A DNA stretch of 64,000 nt, taken from the NCBI GenBank assembly GCA_036346205.1, contig JARFJB010001945.1, forward strand, positions 2,881,001 to 2,945,000. The letters run 5' to 3'. This document shows positions 1 to 12,639 of the stretch, piece after piece. A program made the translations under genes and the position numbers. Every line of letters begins with the position of its first letter. The first letter of the stretch is position 1. Source of the DNA: Vesta saturnalis (taxonomy: Eukaryota; Arthropoda; Insecta; Coleoptera; Lampyridae). The notes under the pieces were generated by a model that did not search any database, was not told the origin of the DNA, and saw nothing but the letters and a program-made list of their open reading frames with translations.

Positions 1-622
1 CAACCCCCAACCCACAACCCACCTCCACCCACCACCACTCCACCCCACCACACACTCCACACTCACACCCCACACACCCACCAACCCCCAAACTACACCC
101 CAAACTCACACCCCACACCCACACCCCCACACACCCCCACACCACACCCACCCCCCCACCAACCTCCCCTCACCACCCACCCACACCCAACCCCACCAAA
201 ACCCCAACCTCCCAAACACCACCTCCCACACCCAAACTCCCCTCCCCAAACCCAACCACACACCTCACACCCAACCCCCCAACCCACCCACACCCAACCA
301 CCACCACCACCTCACACACTCCACCCACACACCAACCCCCCACCCACACCTCCCCCCACCCCCAACCCCCTACCCCCACACACCACACCCACACCCCCCC
401 ACCCCACACCCACCCTCCACCACTCACACCCCACAAACACCAACCACTACACCCCACCTCCAACCCCCACCTCCCCCACACCACCCACACCCCCCCAAAT
501 ACACACCCACACCACCACCAACCCCAACCACCCCACCCACACCTCACCCACACCTCCACCCCCACCCCCTCCACATACACACCCCACACCCCCCCCCCCC
601 ACTCACACCACCACACACACAC
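1..622. repeat. C/A-rich low-complexity block without G
   Basis: The block is made almost only of C and A with scattered T. I see no G on the given strand until just after position 640. There is no fixed period: runs such as ACCCCCA, CCACACC and CCAACCC recur irregularly. The open frames on the minus strand here (Gly/Val/Trp/Cys-rich) are translations of this composition, not genes. It may be a degenerate satellite, a subtelomeric tract or an assembly-edge artefact. It ends abruptly in AT-rich DNA. Confidence 0.85.
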
Positions 623-3037
623 ACCATAATTAAGTTTTATTTTTACTGGATTTAATATTTTTTATGTACAAAATTTTGTTTTTAATTCATTAAATTGAAG
701 AATTTGTTTTACAACATTTTTTACTCGATAATGTCATTAAATAATTAAAATATTTTATCAAATTAAAAACCCAATGTTTTATAATTGGTGATTTTTCAAC
801 TGAAACCAATTTTTTTTTTAATTTGTAATTTCATATTTATCTATTTCTTTCTATTCTTTAGTTACTAAATAAATCATAATTTTTTCTATTTTTAAGTCAT
901 ATTTTAAATATACTGCCGTTTTCTATTAAATAAATAATGACTGTAAAACTAATTAAGTTTTTAACAAATTCCTTAACCTTTTTTAAACAAAATAAAATTA
1001 TTTCTTAAATAAAAAAAAATTAAAAATACTATTACATTTTTGTATTATTTAAAATTTTATATTTTTGTTTATTTAAGTTCCTAAAAATTATTTTGTAATC
1101 GATGGTTGATTTTTAATTTTTTTGCTAAAGATTGTTTGAAAATTTTGGGTTTAAAGCATTTACTCGAACTAATTCAATAAAATTACATTTGAACAAAATT
1201 TAAAGACTATTTAAATATTTATTCATTTCCTGGGTTTTAAATAAAATATTTCTTAGAAAATGAATAAATTATTTAAAAACGGTTAAATATGTGATTTTTG
1301 GAAAACATAAAATACTAATTAAAATTATTAATTTTAAAATAGATATAAAATTATTATTAATTTTTTAAAATAAAAAAGTTTATGTAATTTAATAGTTTTT
1401 AATAACCATTGCGATCAAATTCAAAATCATTTTTTCTTTTTTGTAACTGGAAACTTTTCTTCATAAAAAACTTTAATAAATTAAATTGCTTTGGTATGTA
1501 ATCTTTGTGAATTTATACATTATTAGTGAAAAATTTTTGTACAATTTTAAATTTTCATTTTAATAAACTTGCAATTTTCGCAGATTCCTTAAAAAAAAAA
1601 TCACATACTGGTTTTTTTTTTAAATTAAATAATTATTTAATTTCGTTTAAAAATGTTTAATATTAGTAAGTTGCTTTTGTGTGTGAATTTTATCATTATT
1701 AATTAAAATTTTTGATTGTAATCTCTTATATTTTTTACATCAGTTCTACATAACAAAATTTGAAAATTCTGATGGCGCAGATGGTTGGGTACTTAAAAAT
1801 ATGTTTAATTGGGCTTTTTATTTATTTAATAAAATTAATAATATTTTAATTCAATTTCCTTGTTATTCGTTCATATTTTCGTGAAAGTCGATAATTTTCG
1901 ATTGTTACAAGTTTTAAGCATTTTAAAATTATCCATTTTCTAAAAAATGAAAATTAATTGGTAATTTTAAATGTAATTTTAATACTTTTAAATTGATTTT
2001 TTGTTTTTTGCTTTTATTTTACAAGTTATAATTTTTCTTTAATAATTTGATGAATATTTACAAATTTTGTAAAAATCGGTTTCAATTGAATTATCTCAAT
2101 GCGTTGTTGTAATCCTTATTACTTTAAAGTAAGAAATGAAAAACTTTTGGGTTTATTCAATTTTGCATATGCTTTGTTTATAAATGTTTGTTATAATTCG
2201 CATTAAAACGTTTTCAAAAGTAAAAAAAAATATTAATTTAAATTAAGATTTTTAGATTACTTTTATTTAAAAGCAGTTTACCCAAATAAAAAAATTTTAG
2301 CAAAAGAATTGTTTATTTATTCAAACCATGCTCCTTGTAAAACCATACATTTCTTTTCACAATATGTAATGTAATGACAAATTAATTGTAATACATATTG
2401 CTAGTTTAAAAAGTTTACACACGGTATATTACTTTAAAATTTAAAATTAAATTTATAATTCCTTAATATTTAGAACTTTTCGTTCATAATAAAAACATTA
2501 ACTTAATTTCGTTACATAAATTGCCCAAATGAGATAATGGTATTGTTAAATTGATCAAAAACTGATGCTGTTTTTAAAACAATTTATTCAATTAACTCAA
2601 TTAATCAGTTTTTATTAATTTTAAACTCTGTAACATTTTCGATTTTCGTTTGGTACACTATGACAAAGTTTAATACTTCTTTTATAACAGTCAATATACT
2701 CCTAAAATTACCTGTCACAATTATTATTCTATGCAGCCATGTAATTTTGAATATTTTCTATGTTTTCACATGTCCATGTCTTGGTTTTGGGGCGTATTTT
2801 CTTTTAGAACTAAAGGTTACGTGATCTTAACTAAATTTTTTGAGTTATATTCAGATAAATGAAGTGCATCATCCATTGTCCATAATCAATTACTAGTACC
2901 TAATAATAGGGACACAACCCGCATTGGATCATTTTTCAAAGAAATTTTTAACTTTATTTTTGAAAAGGGAGGTTTTAACCAACTGCAATATCTTTTAATT
3001 CAATTCAACTCACTAACATAATTGTATACATGTCAAA
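623..3037. other. AT-rich intergenic sequence, nothing recognised
   Basis: About 2.4 kb of very AT-rich sequence with many T and A runs. I see no coding frame, paired repeat or RNA gene that I can support. Confidence 0.6.
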
Positions 3038-3040
3038 GAT

Positions 3041-3222
3041 AAGGATGCCCTAATCTAAACGTAAGAGATAGAAGGTCAAATGGAACAAAAGTTACGTATT
3101 TAGAATGTTTTATTCTTTAAATAATTCTAAAACACCGTGTCCAAATAAGGATGCCCACTATGGGGATCTAAACAGTAAGAGGGGGTCGGTTAAATGGAAC
3201 AAAAGTTACGCATTTGAGAGGA
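3041..3222. repeat. two-copy direct repeat next to a transposon arm
   Basis: Two copies, starting near 3041 and 3147 (about 106 bp apart), share AAGGATGCCC, ATCTAAAC and GGAACAAAAGTTACG. The second copy is preceded by ACACCGTGTCC, which resembles the ends of Tc1/mariner elements. It may therefore be the true outer end of the element that follows. Confidence 0.6.
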
Positions 3223-3237
3223 TGTATTTATGGTCTT

Positions 3238-5312
3238 TGTAGAACTCGAATATCTCTTTTAGTTTTTGAGATATTTGAAAAAATTGAATTTTCTGATTTT
3301 CGTTTTTTTTTTACCTTATTTGAAGAGCTATCAAGAAAAGAAAGCACATTTTCATTGCCACTTTTCTAGCTCTACTTAATGCTGTTATTCAATTTTTGAT
3401 ACCGTTTCGTTTGTTAGCAACCATCATCAACTTTATTTTTTAAATACACGAAAAAATTATTTTGCCATATTTAAATTCTCTCCTTGATTCTGAATTCAAC
3501 GATATATCACACTTTTATTTTGATACGTTTCGGATGAGAAAATTCATATTCAATGTAAAACATCGAAAACGTACAGTTAAAACTAATACTAGAAATTAGA
3601 AAATGTAAAATTAAATTATAAAAATTATTTTTTTTTTAAATGTCAAAAAAAAAAAATTTTAATTAAAAAAAAAATTTTAAAAATTTTTAAATTTTTCATA
3701 AATAAGTTTTAATATAACTTTAATTAAAACATTCTTCAAAAATTTTAATTTAATTTTAAATGACAAAAAAAATTTATTTTAATAAATAAAATGTTCTGTT
3801 ATTTCTAAACATAAATCGTTTCTTTAAAGCATCAAAAATTTTCCCTTTCAATAATCAAAAAAAAAATCCAAAATTTTTTCAATATCGCCCGTATTTTAAT
3901 GTATAAAAAAATCAATGTTATATCTGGAGAACCCACATACATTTCAATACATCTTTCTGGAATCTTGACAGGTATTCTCTGACAACTTTGGAATTATGTG
4001 CTGGGCACCCATAAACCAACAACCTTCCTTCTTGGAAAACAAATCATTCAAAGCTATCTCTAATTCATTTTGGAGTAAAATTTGGTAACGTTCAGAATTT
4101 AAGGACTCGTGGTAAATGAAAGGACCTATAATTCAGTACCGAAATTAAATTTTCCGAAACGGTGTTGGTGTTTGCCGTTTTGTACAGATTACTCTTGCCC
4201 AATAATGAGCATTTTTACGTTAAAAATTCCATTATTATTAACCATACTTTCATCGGACCATATTATTTTATTCGGAAAATATTCATTGTCTTGAGATTGA
4301 CGTGTATACCATTCCAAAATATTCTACGTCTTTCTGGGTCACCTGGTCGAAGTCCTTGGCAAATTCTAAATTTATGGATGTATTTTTTCCTTCTTTAGAA
4401 CATAATGAGCTGTGGAATGGGCTATGCCAGTTTCTTCAATTTTCCTAGTAGAAACCTCTGGTTTTCGTTACAGCTAATAAAACAGTATTGGCTTTTTCTT
4501 CATTGCAAGGTTTTTGCGAGATTTTACATTTTTGAACGCACCATATTCTTTAGATTAACTGCTAATGTGCGAAAAGTTCTTTTTAGGTTGACGCCTTTCT
4601 GGATATTTGTTTAAATACATTATTTCGACTTCTGAACAAATTATGTTGACACAAAATGTAACTCGTCAGTATATCGAATTTTCATTATTTGAAAAATGTA
4701 TTCCTGCCATATTGTTTTTAGGTAAACACAAAATGTAATTAACTCAAAGACCACCAAACAAACGTAATACGGACAACAATCAAATTATGACAGGTAGGTA
4801 AACAAAATGCAAAGCCAACTTATTTTTATCAAATGCATCAGTACGACGGAAGATGTATTTTAACTGTTTAATTAATAGTATTTTTACTAAATACATACTT
4901 GTGAATTATTTTATTCGCAACAGGCATTAGAAAAAAAACATTATTTTATAATAATTTTACAGTTTTCTAATGTTTCTAGTATTAGTTTTAAGTGTTTTCG
5001 ATGTTTTAAAAATGAATTTTTCATCCGAAACGTATCAAAAATATAAAGTGTGATATATCGTTGAATTCAGAATCAAGGAGAAATTTAAATATGGCAAAAA
5101 ATATTTTTTCGTGTATTTAAAAAATAAAGTTGATGATGGTTGCTAACCGAAACGTTGTATCAAAATTGAATAACAGCATTAAGTAGAGCTAGAAAAGTGG
5201 CAATGAAAATGTGCTCTTCTTTTCTTGATAGCTCTTCAAATAAGGTCAGAAAAATAAAAACGAAAATCAGAAAATTCAATTTTTTTAAAACTCCAAAGAG
5301 ATATTTTGGTTT
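3238..5312. mobile_element. mariner-like element with long inverted repeats
   Basis: Positions 3238-3633 and 4925-5312 are inverted copies of each other. Shared blocks in order include GAGCTATCAAGAAAAG, CATTTTCATTGCCACTTTTC, AGCAACCATCATCAACTTTA and CGATATATCACACTT. The arms differ by scattered substitutions and small indels. They bracket about 1.3 kb that holds a broken transposase read on the minus strand. The right arm seems to lack the outermost part seen on the left. This is a long-inverted-repeat member of the IS630-Tc1-mariner superfamily, now dead. Confidence 0.8.
3930..4640 (-). pseudogene. mariner-like transposase remnant
   Basis: Read on the minus strand, the remnant starts near 4620 with YPERRQP, a mark of the N-terminal helix-turn-helix in a common arthropod mariner-like family. 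It continues near 4260 with SDE followed by NNNGIFN (first catalytic Asp region) and then HQHRFG. Near 4000 are a damaged second Asp box (CWF, then AQH) and VVREYLSRFQKD. Several stops and frameshifts break it, and the second Asp appears deleted. The plus-strand frames in this interval are antisense shadows. The closest relative in the window is the relic at 30.95-31.73 kb. Confidence 0.75.
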
Positions 5313-5843
5313 AAAAAAAACTTTTTTTTTTATTTTAGTAAACCTTATCTTTACCTTGTTTCAGTTCTGAAACGGTACAAAAAAATTTTAAATAAAAAAA
5401 TTTATAGAACATTCGTTTTTGAAAATTTGAATAAATAATCATTCTGTTTGTCACTTATTTTAAAATCTTTGTTTTTTACTATAAAAAAAGGTTTTAAAAT
5501 AGGACAAATCTTTTTAAGATGTCGATATCGTATTTTTAATACTCATTTAAAAATGTAAAATTTAAACCATTTTATATTTACTGGACGATAAATAAACACA
5601 ATTATTTATTCAATAAAAATTGGTAAATTTGTTAAATTTTAAATTTTATTTTTAAGTAAAAAAAAAACGCCTATGCTTAATAAAAAATTATTTTTAAATA
5701 AGATAAAATGTAAACTTTTAAAAGTATTTATTAAATATAAAAATATGTTTTATTTGTATATTTTAAACTGAAAAAATGATCTTGTAGTTTAGTTTAAAAC
5801 ATTCATTCAATTTTGGTTAATATCAGAAAATTTTAAAAATTAA

Positions 5844-5897
<54 letters not shown>

Positions 5898-8080
5898 TTA
5901 TAATTTTCTTAAAATAATTAAAGAACGCAACTTTTTAAACTAATTTTATAATTGGCAAAATTTTTTTAATAAAATTGCATATTTTTTCTAAATTAAAAAA
6001 ATAAAATGTTAAAATATTTTAAAAATTTTAATTGGTACAAATTTAAGAAAATTCATTGACTGATAATTTTTAATATCAAAGGACTGTATCATCTTAAAAA
6101 TGGCATAATCAATTATAAATACATCAGCAAAATCCTCAAAAAATTTTAATTTAGATTTGAATTTTTATCAACAATTACGTTCTTTTTAAATGTTTAAAAA
6201 AAACAAAACAATTTAGACTCAACTTTTTCTTTATAATTAAAAACTTAAACGAAAATTTTTTAAATTAATACAAAATTTTAATTAAACCATGTTTAAAAAA
6301 TTCAATACAATACGTCAATTTTAAAGTTTAGACCACATAAAATCAACAAATTTGGTACTTAAAAAACAAAAATAAAATTAAATTGTTAAGATCAAAATTA
6401 TCAATTTGTCGAACAAAATCTAAAATTAAGATTTGTTTTTAAAACCTTAATAATTTACAATGTAAAAATAATTTAGTCAGTTTTTTTTAAAAGTTCAGTT
6501 TGACAAAATTTTTATGAAAGAGAAAATGTTAAATAAGGACAGCTCAAAGAATACCATACTTGGAGCTTGAGACAAAATTTTTAAATAATTGTTATAATAA
6601 GAAATATTTTTGTTACATTCTGAAATAATAAATGGTTTTTCTGATGTTCAAAATTGCCCAAATGGTAAAATTGAAAAGCAAAATTTTGATAAATTTATCA
6701 ATGTCTTTTCTATGTTCAAATCATTCAGGTTTTGTATTTTTACTAAAATGCTTAAGGTCAATTTTATTAATAATCATGAACATGAAATAATATTCTGATC
6801 TTATTTAAAAAGACTTAAAAATAAGTCAATTATTAAGAAGATGAAAATTAATTAAAACAGAAATTTATGAAAATTAGACTCAAAATGAACAAATTCGAAA
6901 AAAATTCTGTTGACCAGACATTGTGGAAGATAAGTACTAACCATATTGTTACCATTGAAGAGCGTGGTTGAACCTCAATTTGTAAATAAATAATTTTTTT
7001 GATATTTAAATTAATAAATATTCAGAACTTTATATATTAATAAAAGCAAAATGGTAAAATTTGTAAATAAAAATTGTAATAGCAATCAAACGCAATTTGT
7101 AAGCATAACATTCGAGTTCCATATTTGAGCTTAATTTAAACCTATTGCTGAAAAATTTCTGGGTTACTAGGGTTTAAAAATCTAATTTATGTAAATTTTC
7201 TGTAATTTTTTGATTGACAAATTTTAATAAACTTTTTGTTTAATTATTTTTGTGTTGTTTTTGAAACTTTCTTTCAAGTTTTTTTTTATTTAAAAATAAA
7301 ATTTTTTATAAATTTTTTATTTTTTTGTTTTATAATTATCAAATTAATTTTTGTTTCCCAATTTTTTATTTAAAATTTTTCCGTTTTTTAAATTTTGAAA
7401 TTAAAAGCTTTATAATAACAAAATTTAATTGGAAAAAATTTAACTTTTTGACCCTGCATTTGTTTTTAATAAATATTTTCGGTTAAATTTTTTTTTTTTA
7501 AAAAATTAAATACATTTAAATCTTAATTTTGTTTCCTTAATTTTTTAAAACGTACTTTTTATTATTTTTTAATGGTTTAAAATTTTGAAAATTTTTGACA
7601 TAAACGTTTTAAATAAAATTGGGTTTTTTTTAAGTTTTTTGTTGCAATTTTTTTTTTTAAAGGAATCAAAATTCTTTTTTGTTATTTTTAAACAGGAATT
7701 TATTATTTGTTTTCAATATTATTTTAATTTATTAATTTCGTTTTTAAATTTATTTATAAATTTTGGGTTTGAATTTTTTTTTAAATTTTAATTAAAATTT
7801 TTTATTTTTAATTTAAAGTTTTGTTTTTATCAAGATTAATAGTTTTATTTACTTTGTTTAAAAAATTTTTTAAAGATTGGGTTTTTTGAAATTTTATAAA
7901 TGGGTTTTATTTTGGTGTTTGGTTTCCTTTAGTTAAAAGAAAAGGGACTATGGTTTGTGGCGTGAATTTTTAGGACTTTTGGGTTTGGGTTTTTTAATAA
8001 AGTTTTGGCCAAAATTACACGATTTAAAACCAAATTTAAAAAAAAATACTATTTTAAATAAATTGTTTTCTTATACATGT
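5313..8080. other. AT-rich intergenic sequence
   Basis: Sequence of very low complexity with many poly-A and poly-T runs and one (TA)n tract at 5851-5892. The small frames at 6610-6798 and 7585-7791 are Phe/Ile/Asn/Lys-rich, as expected of random AT-rich DNA. I see no gene or paired repeat. Confidence 0.6.
5851..5892. repeat. (TA)n microsatellite
   Basis: An uninterrupted TA dinucleotide run of about 42 bp. I saw no transposon end beside this copy. Confidence 0.95.
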
Positions 8081-8873
8081 CCTAGGAAGACAAACTGAAA
8101 TGGTATGTTCCTTTCAATTTAAAAAGTTAAAATGGCCTGATTGCAAGTGCGAATACAAGCAAGTTTATAAAAGATCACACATTATTGAAAATTTTTTTTA
8201 AAAACAGAAAATTTATAATAAAAGCCCATCTTAATTTTGCCATACTGACATGGGGACTTTGGGAAATTTTCTAACACTCAACCCTGGACTGATCAACCAT
8301 CTGTAGAATGTTTTCTTGTTTATTTAATCCCACGATCAGATCTTATTGAAACTGATGGAAATGAACCATGAGTTCGAACGTGTTAAACAGAAGAAAATTT
8401 GGTGATTTGGAATCCTCCTGGTAAATCTTCGTTCAATTTAACGGCAGCTCTATTTATCCAAAATCCAAAAGTAAATGATGTCACATACTCTTCGTCAGAA
8501 AATTGAAAAGGCATTTTAAATTTAAATTACCCAAATTTACTACAATCCACTTTGTCATTATTAGAACACAAACGAATAAATGACAGATTGTTTCTTTTGT
8601 TTTTCCAGTTGACTTAATAATTACTTTTGAAAAAATATTGATCATTTATGAACTTTAAACGCTTGTATCTGGGTAACTATTGCGAATCAGACCTATGTTT
8701 ATGGGTTTTTTAAATTAAAAAAATCCATTTCATTTGTACATTCTCACCGGATATGTATTCCTACTAATTTTTTGTGAAACCCAGAATATTTAATCTTTTT
8801 ATACATTTATTTGTAGGACTTTTGTTGCGCTTTATGACCAAAAATCAATTGCAGCCTAATAAATTGATACTAT
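8081..8873. other. less AT-biased stretch, unrecognised
   Basis: Composition is closer to balanced than its neighbours and T runs are fewer, as in an old decayed insertion. I found no motif or coding frame to name it. Confidence 0.4.
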
Positions 8874-8904
8874 TTGATTAAATTTTCTTTGCGGCATTTT
8901 TCAA

Positions 8905-9140
8905 TCTTAAGCTATTTGTGTGTTTGTGGTGTGTGTGTGTTGTGGTGTGCGTGTGCGGTTTGTTTGCTGTTTTTTTTTTTTCGTGTGCGTGTGCCTTTTG
9001 TTTTTTTTTATAATTTTAATTTTTTTTTGTTTTTTTTTTGGTTTTTGTGCTTTTTTTTTTGTCGTGTTTTTTTTTTTTCTTTTTTAAATAATTAATAAAT
9101 TTTTAATTTTTTTTTTTTTTTTTTTTTTTTGTGTTTGTTT

Positions 9141-9176
<36 letters not shown>
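8905..9176. repeat. GT-rich, poly-T and poly-T/poly-A tract
   Basis: A TGTG-rich section gives way to T runs broken by single G or C bases. It ends in about 28 T, a short GTGTTTG spacer, 10 T and then about 29 A (to 9176). The T and A runs could pair as a hairpin. The small plus-strand frame here (8874-9095) is Phe-rich translation of this tract. Confidence 0.85.
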
Positions 9177-9365
9177 CAGAAAAAAATATACGTATTTTGT
9201 TTTCAGCTTTTCATTTCTTAATGATTAGATTTTAAAATTAGCGCCAAAAATTAAATTTTATTTTATCAAATATTTTAAAACAGCTGCATATTTCAAGAAT
9301 ATAAAATTATAGATATAAACAAACATGATTAGTTTGTTCTATTCTGTTTATTTTTTATTTTTATT

Positions 9366-9460
9366 TAATATGTTCAAGGCATCTTTAATTCATTATCCTC
9401 TATCCATCCTTAATGTTTGATGATTTGCGATATAATTTAGCCTGTTTACAATTAAAAAAA
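9366..9460 (+). mobile_element. 3' end fragment of Jockey-like LINE
   Basis: The sequence contains AATTCATTATCC, TCTATCCATCC and ATTTAGCCTGTT in the same order as the 3' end of the LINE at 15.5-17.4 kb (17320-17400), followed by an A-rich stretch. It is a short, strongly 5'-truncated copy. Confidence 0.6.
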
Positions 9461-9834
9461 GTTTAAAAAAAATTTACTAAATTTAATTAGTTAAAAAATT
9501 TTCATTATCAATAACGATTAATTTCATAAAAAAATTATTTTTAAAAATTTAATTAAACAGATATTTTAAAATGCTGATTTTTATAAACCCTTTAATTTTT
9601 TTTACGTTAAAAACATTCTATGAATCCTTCACATGAATTTTAAACGTCATTCTGACATAATTACACTTTTGGTTTTTAAATTTGCCTGTTTTCGTTATGA
9701 ACGTATAAAGTTGGTTTAGTTATCATAAAAAATTGAAATCAAAATTATTTTTTTTTTAATTTGTTAGCATCTAGATGGTATTAATTTGTCTAAAAACACC
9801 TTAACGCATCTTGGGCGTACAAGACCGACGTAAT

Positions 9835-10135
9835 TTTCCATTATTTTTACATTACGTGTAATTGTTTTCATATTTTGCCATCCACGTGTCCTTTTCCATT
9901 ATTTTTACTCGCTTACGGTAACGCATTTTCATCCCTATTTTACACACTCCTGTGAGACCATTTTCATTTTTCATCCCTAATTATTTTTACCCTCGTGTGA
10001 GACCGTTTTTCAATTTTATCCCTAATTATTTTTACATACACCCATGTGGACCGTATTTTCAACCTTTCTTTTTATCCCTAATTATTTTTACTCCTTACGT
10101 ATAGGACGTGTATTTTCATCCCTTATTTTAATAAA
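9835..10135. repeat. degenerate tandem repeats in left arm
   Basis: Five or six diverged units of roughly 50-60 bp share TTTTCATCCCTAATTATTTT, then AC, then a short variable part with GTGTGAGACC or a relative. Copies start near 9835, 9895, 9970, 10020, 10075 and 10120. Similar units recur inverted in 13560-13735. Confidence 0.7.
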
Positions 10136-10345
10136 CTTATGACGCCAGTTAAAGTTGTCACCTAAACATATGGCAACACTGCTTTGGATTTTGACGTCAC
10201 AAGACCGCCTGCGAGGGACGTACATTTCAACCCTGACAGTATTTTCAACCTTTTGTCTGTATTAAGAGCCCTTTTGGTGGGATCCCCTAAAGGATAGGCA
10301 AATGCATGCGCACGTAGGATCGTTTTTTTTACCTATTTTAAGGGT

Positions 10346-11089
10346 TAATAAACGGTAGGATATTTTTAGTATTAAAGAAACTAATCAAGGTAAAGATAAC
10401 GTATACATTTGATTTTAAAAATACACTATTAAATACTATAATGACAATAAACAGTTAATGGTATTGCATAATCAGTTAATTACCCTGTATACAATGTGAA
10501 TGTACGGTTTAGCGACTATTTAAAATGTGTTTATTAATATTTATTAGGATTCCGTTTTTGTCAAAAAGATTGCATGTTTGTTGTTATTAAATTATTAGGT
10601 TCCTTTTAATCCCATATCTAGATTGTGGTCCTCTTTGGTGAAAATTCATTTGAATATATTTTAAATGAAATTGATTTAAAAATAAAACGTGTAATTAACT
10701 AATTGATTAACCTGCTTACAGCAATAGTAATTATCGAAAATTAAGGAATGTCGCTTTTATTTATTTACCTTTTTAATACGTATTATTTACATGCAATATA
10801 TTTTGGTTTTAAATATGAGTCACAATGTGTCGCAATCCTTTTGCTTTAATTATGGGTCATAATTAAATCTAGTTGTCGCTCAAGGTAATCACTACCAAAT
10901 TAATCTCATGTACAACAGAAACTTAATATCAATAATGTATAACAAAGTATTTTTATAATGCCATTTTCGCATAGTTTAATGTCCATGTAAGGATCGTATT
11001 TTAGCCTTGAGAGATCGGATTTGGTCTGGGTCAGACTAGGTTGGTCCAGTATCGGAGATTGTATTCTAAATTGTCTCCTGTGAAAGTTA
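10346..11089. other. single-copy spacer inside foldback-like element
   Basis: AT-rich sequence without an obvious repeat or gene. The minus-strand frame at 10906-11145 is only partly outside the simple array and matches no family I know. Confidence 0.4.
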
Positions 11090-12420
11090 GCTTTACAAAA
11101 ACACAGACACAACCACAAGCACGAGCACGAGCAACATAAACACAATCAAGGAACAATTACAAGCCCAAGAATCAGGACATGCACAAACACAAACAGAAAA
11201 CACAAACAGGAACACACAAGCACAAGAACCAGTACGAGCGCAAGCACAAACACAGAAAACAAGCGAAACACAAGAATCAACACAAGCACAATACAAGCAC
11301 AAGCGCAAGCACAGGTACATACAAACACACAAACACACAAACACGAAAACGAAAAATCGCAAACACGAAAAACGAAAACGAAAATCGCAAACACGAAAAA
11401 TGAAAACGAAAATTCGCAAACACGAAACGAAAATCCAAAACGAAAAACGAAAACGAAAAATTGCAACACAAAAAACGAAAATGAAAACGAAAATTTCATA
11501 AAAAACGAAAATAAAAACGAAAATGAAAACGAAAATTTCCAACACGAAAACGAAAACGAAATTCGCAACACGAAAATGAAAACGAAAATAACACGAAAAC
11601 GAAAATCGAACACGAAAATGAAAACGAAATTCGCAAACACGAAAATCGTAAACACGAAAATGAAAACGAAAATTCGCAAACACGAAAATGAAACGAAAAA
11701 GCAAACACGAAAACGAAAACGAAAATTGCAAACACGAAAATCAAACACGAAAAACGAAAACGAAAAATTCCACACAAAAAAATGAAAACCGAAAACCAAA
11801 CACGAAAAATCCACAAAAAAAAAAAAAAATTCGCAAACACGAAAAACGAAAACCAAAAACGAAAACGAAAAAATTCCAAACATCGTAAACAAAATTCACA
11901 AACACGAAAATTCAAACACGAAATGAAAACACAAAATCAAACAAGTAAAACCGAAAAATCCAAACACGAAAACAAATTCCACAAAACATAAACAATAAAA
12001 CAAATGCACAAACACAACACAAAAAAAAAAGACAAAATACACGAGAACAATCACAAAACAACACAAACACAAAACAAAAACACAACGAATCAACACAAGA
12101 CCAAGCACAAACACAAATCCCAAACACAAAACAAACAATCCAATAAAAAATAACAAAAGCACAACACAAGTCACAGACAATGCAAAACACGAAAAAACAC
12201 AAAACAAAACGAAAATTCGCAAACCGAAAAATCAACAAAAATAAACACGAAAATTTAAACACGAAAAACGAAAAGAAAATCAAAACAAACGAAAATCGCA
12301 AACCGAAACGAAAGTTGAACGAAAATTCAAACACGAAAAACAACAAACGAACACGAAAACGAAAACGAAATTCGCACCAGAAATTTAAAATAAAGAAATT
12401 TCCCGACTGAAAGAACTTAA
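11090..12420. repeat. GAAAAC/CACAAG-type degenerate array
   Basis: About 1.3 kb nearly free of T on the given strand. It begins with CACAAGCACA-like units (11090-11340) and passes into an array of roughly 28 bp units (CGCAAACACGAAAATGAAAA followed by CGAAAATT). It returns to ACACAAAAC units (about 12000-12180) and ends in CGAAAA units. All long frames here are repeat translations: Lys/His/Asn/Glu-rich on plus, Phe/Ser/Val/Cys-rich on minus. Confidence 0.85.
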
Positions 12421-12639
12421 ACCGAAAATGAAAGTACAAAGTTTCAATCTCCGCCTGTAAACTACAAATTTTAAAGATTGTCTACAACATTGAACAACCC
12501 CGTTTCTCCGGCTAACAAGTCAAGCACAATAAAAAACCAAACACTAAGAACAAGTACGAAATTTACCAATTTATTCAGCAATCATGTGAAACCGCCTTTT
12601 GGTTTCTTTTGAACAGTCAAACCGAATTAATCAACACCG

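Noticed and set aside
170..622. 150-codon Gly/Val/Trp/Cys-rich minus-strand frame
   Set aside because: Arises from the G-free C/A composition of the plus strand.
1..622. Telomere array
   Set aside because: No regular telomeric unit such as TTAGG or TCAGG could be read on either strand.
11093..12439. Overlapping Phe/Ser/Val-rich and Lys/Asn/Glu-rich frames on both strands
   Set aside because: Products of the GAAAAC-type array; all frames open at once, as expected of a T-poor repeat.
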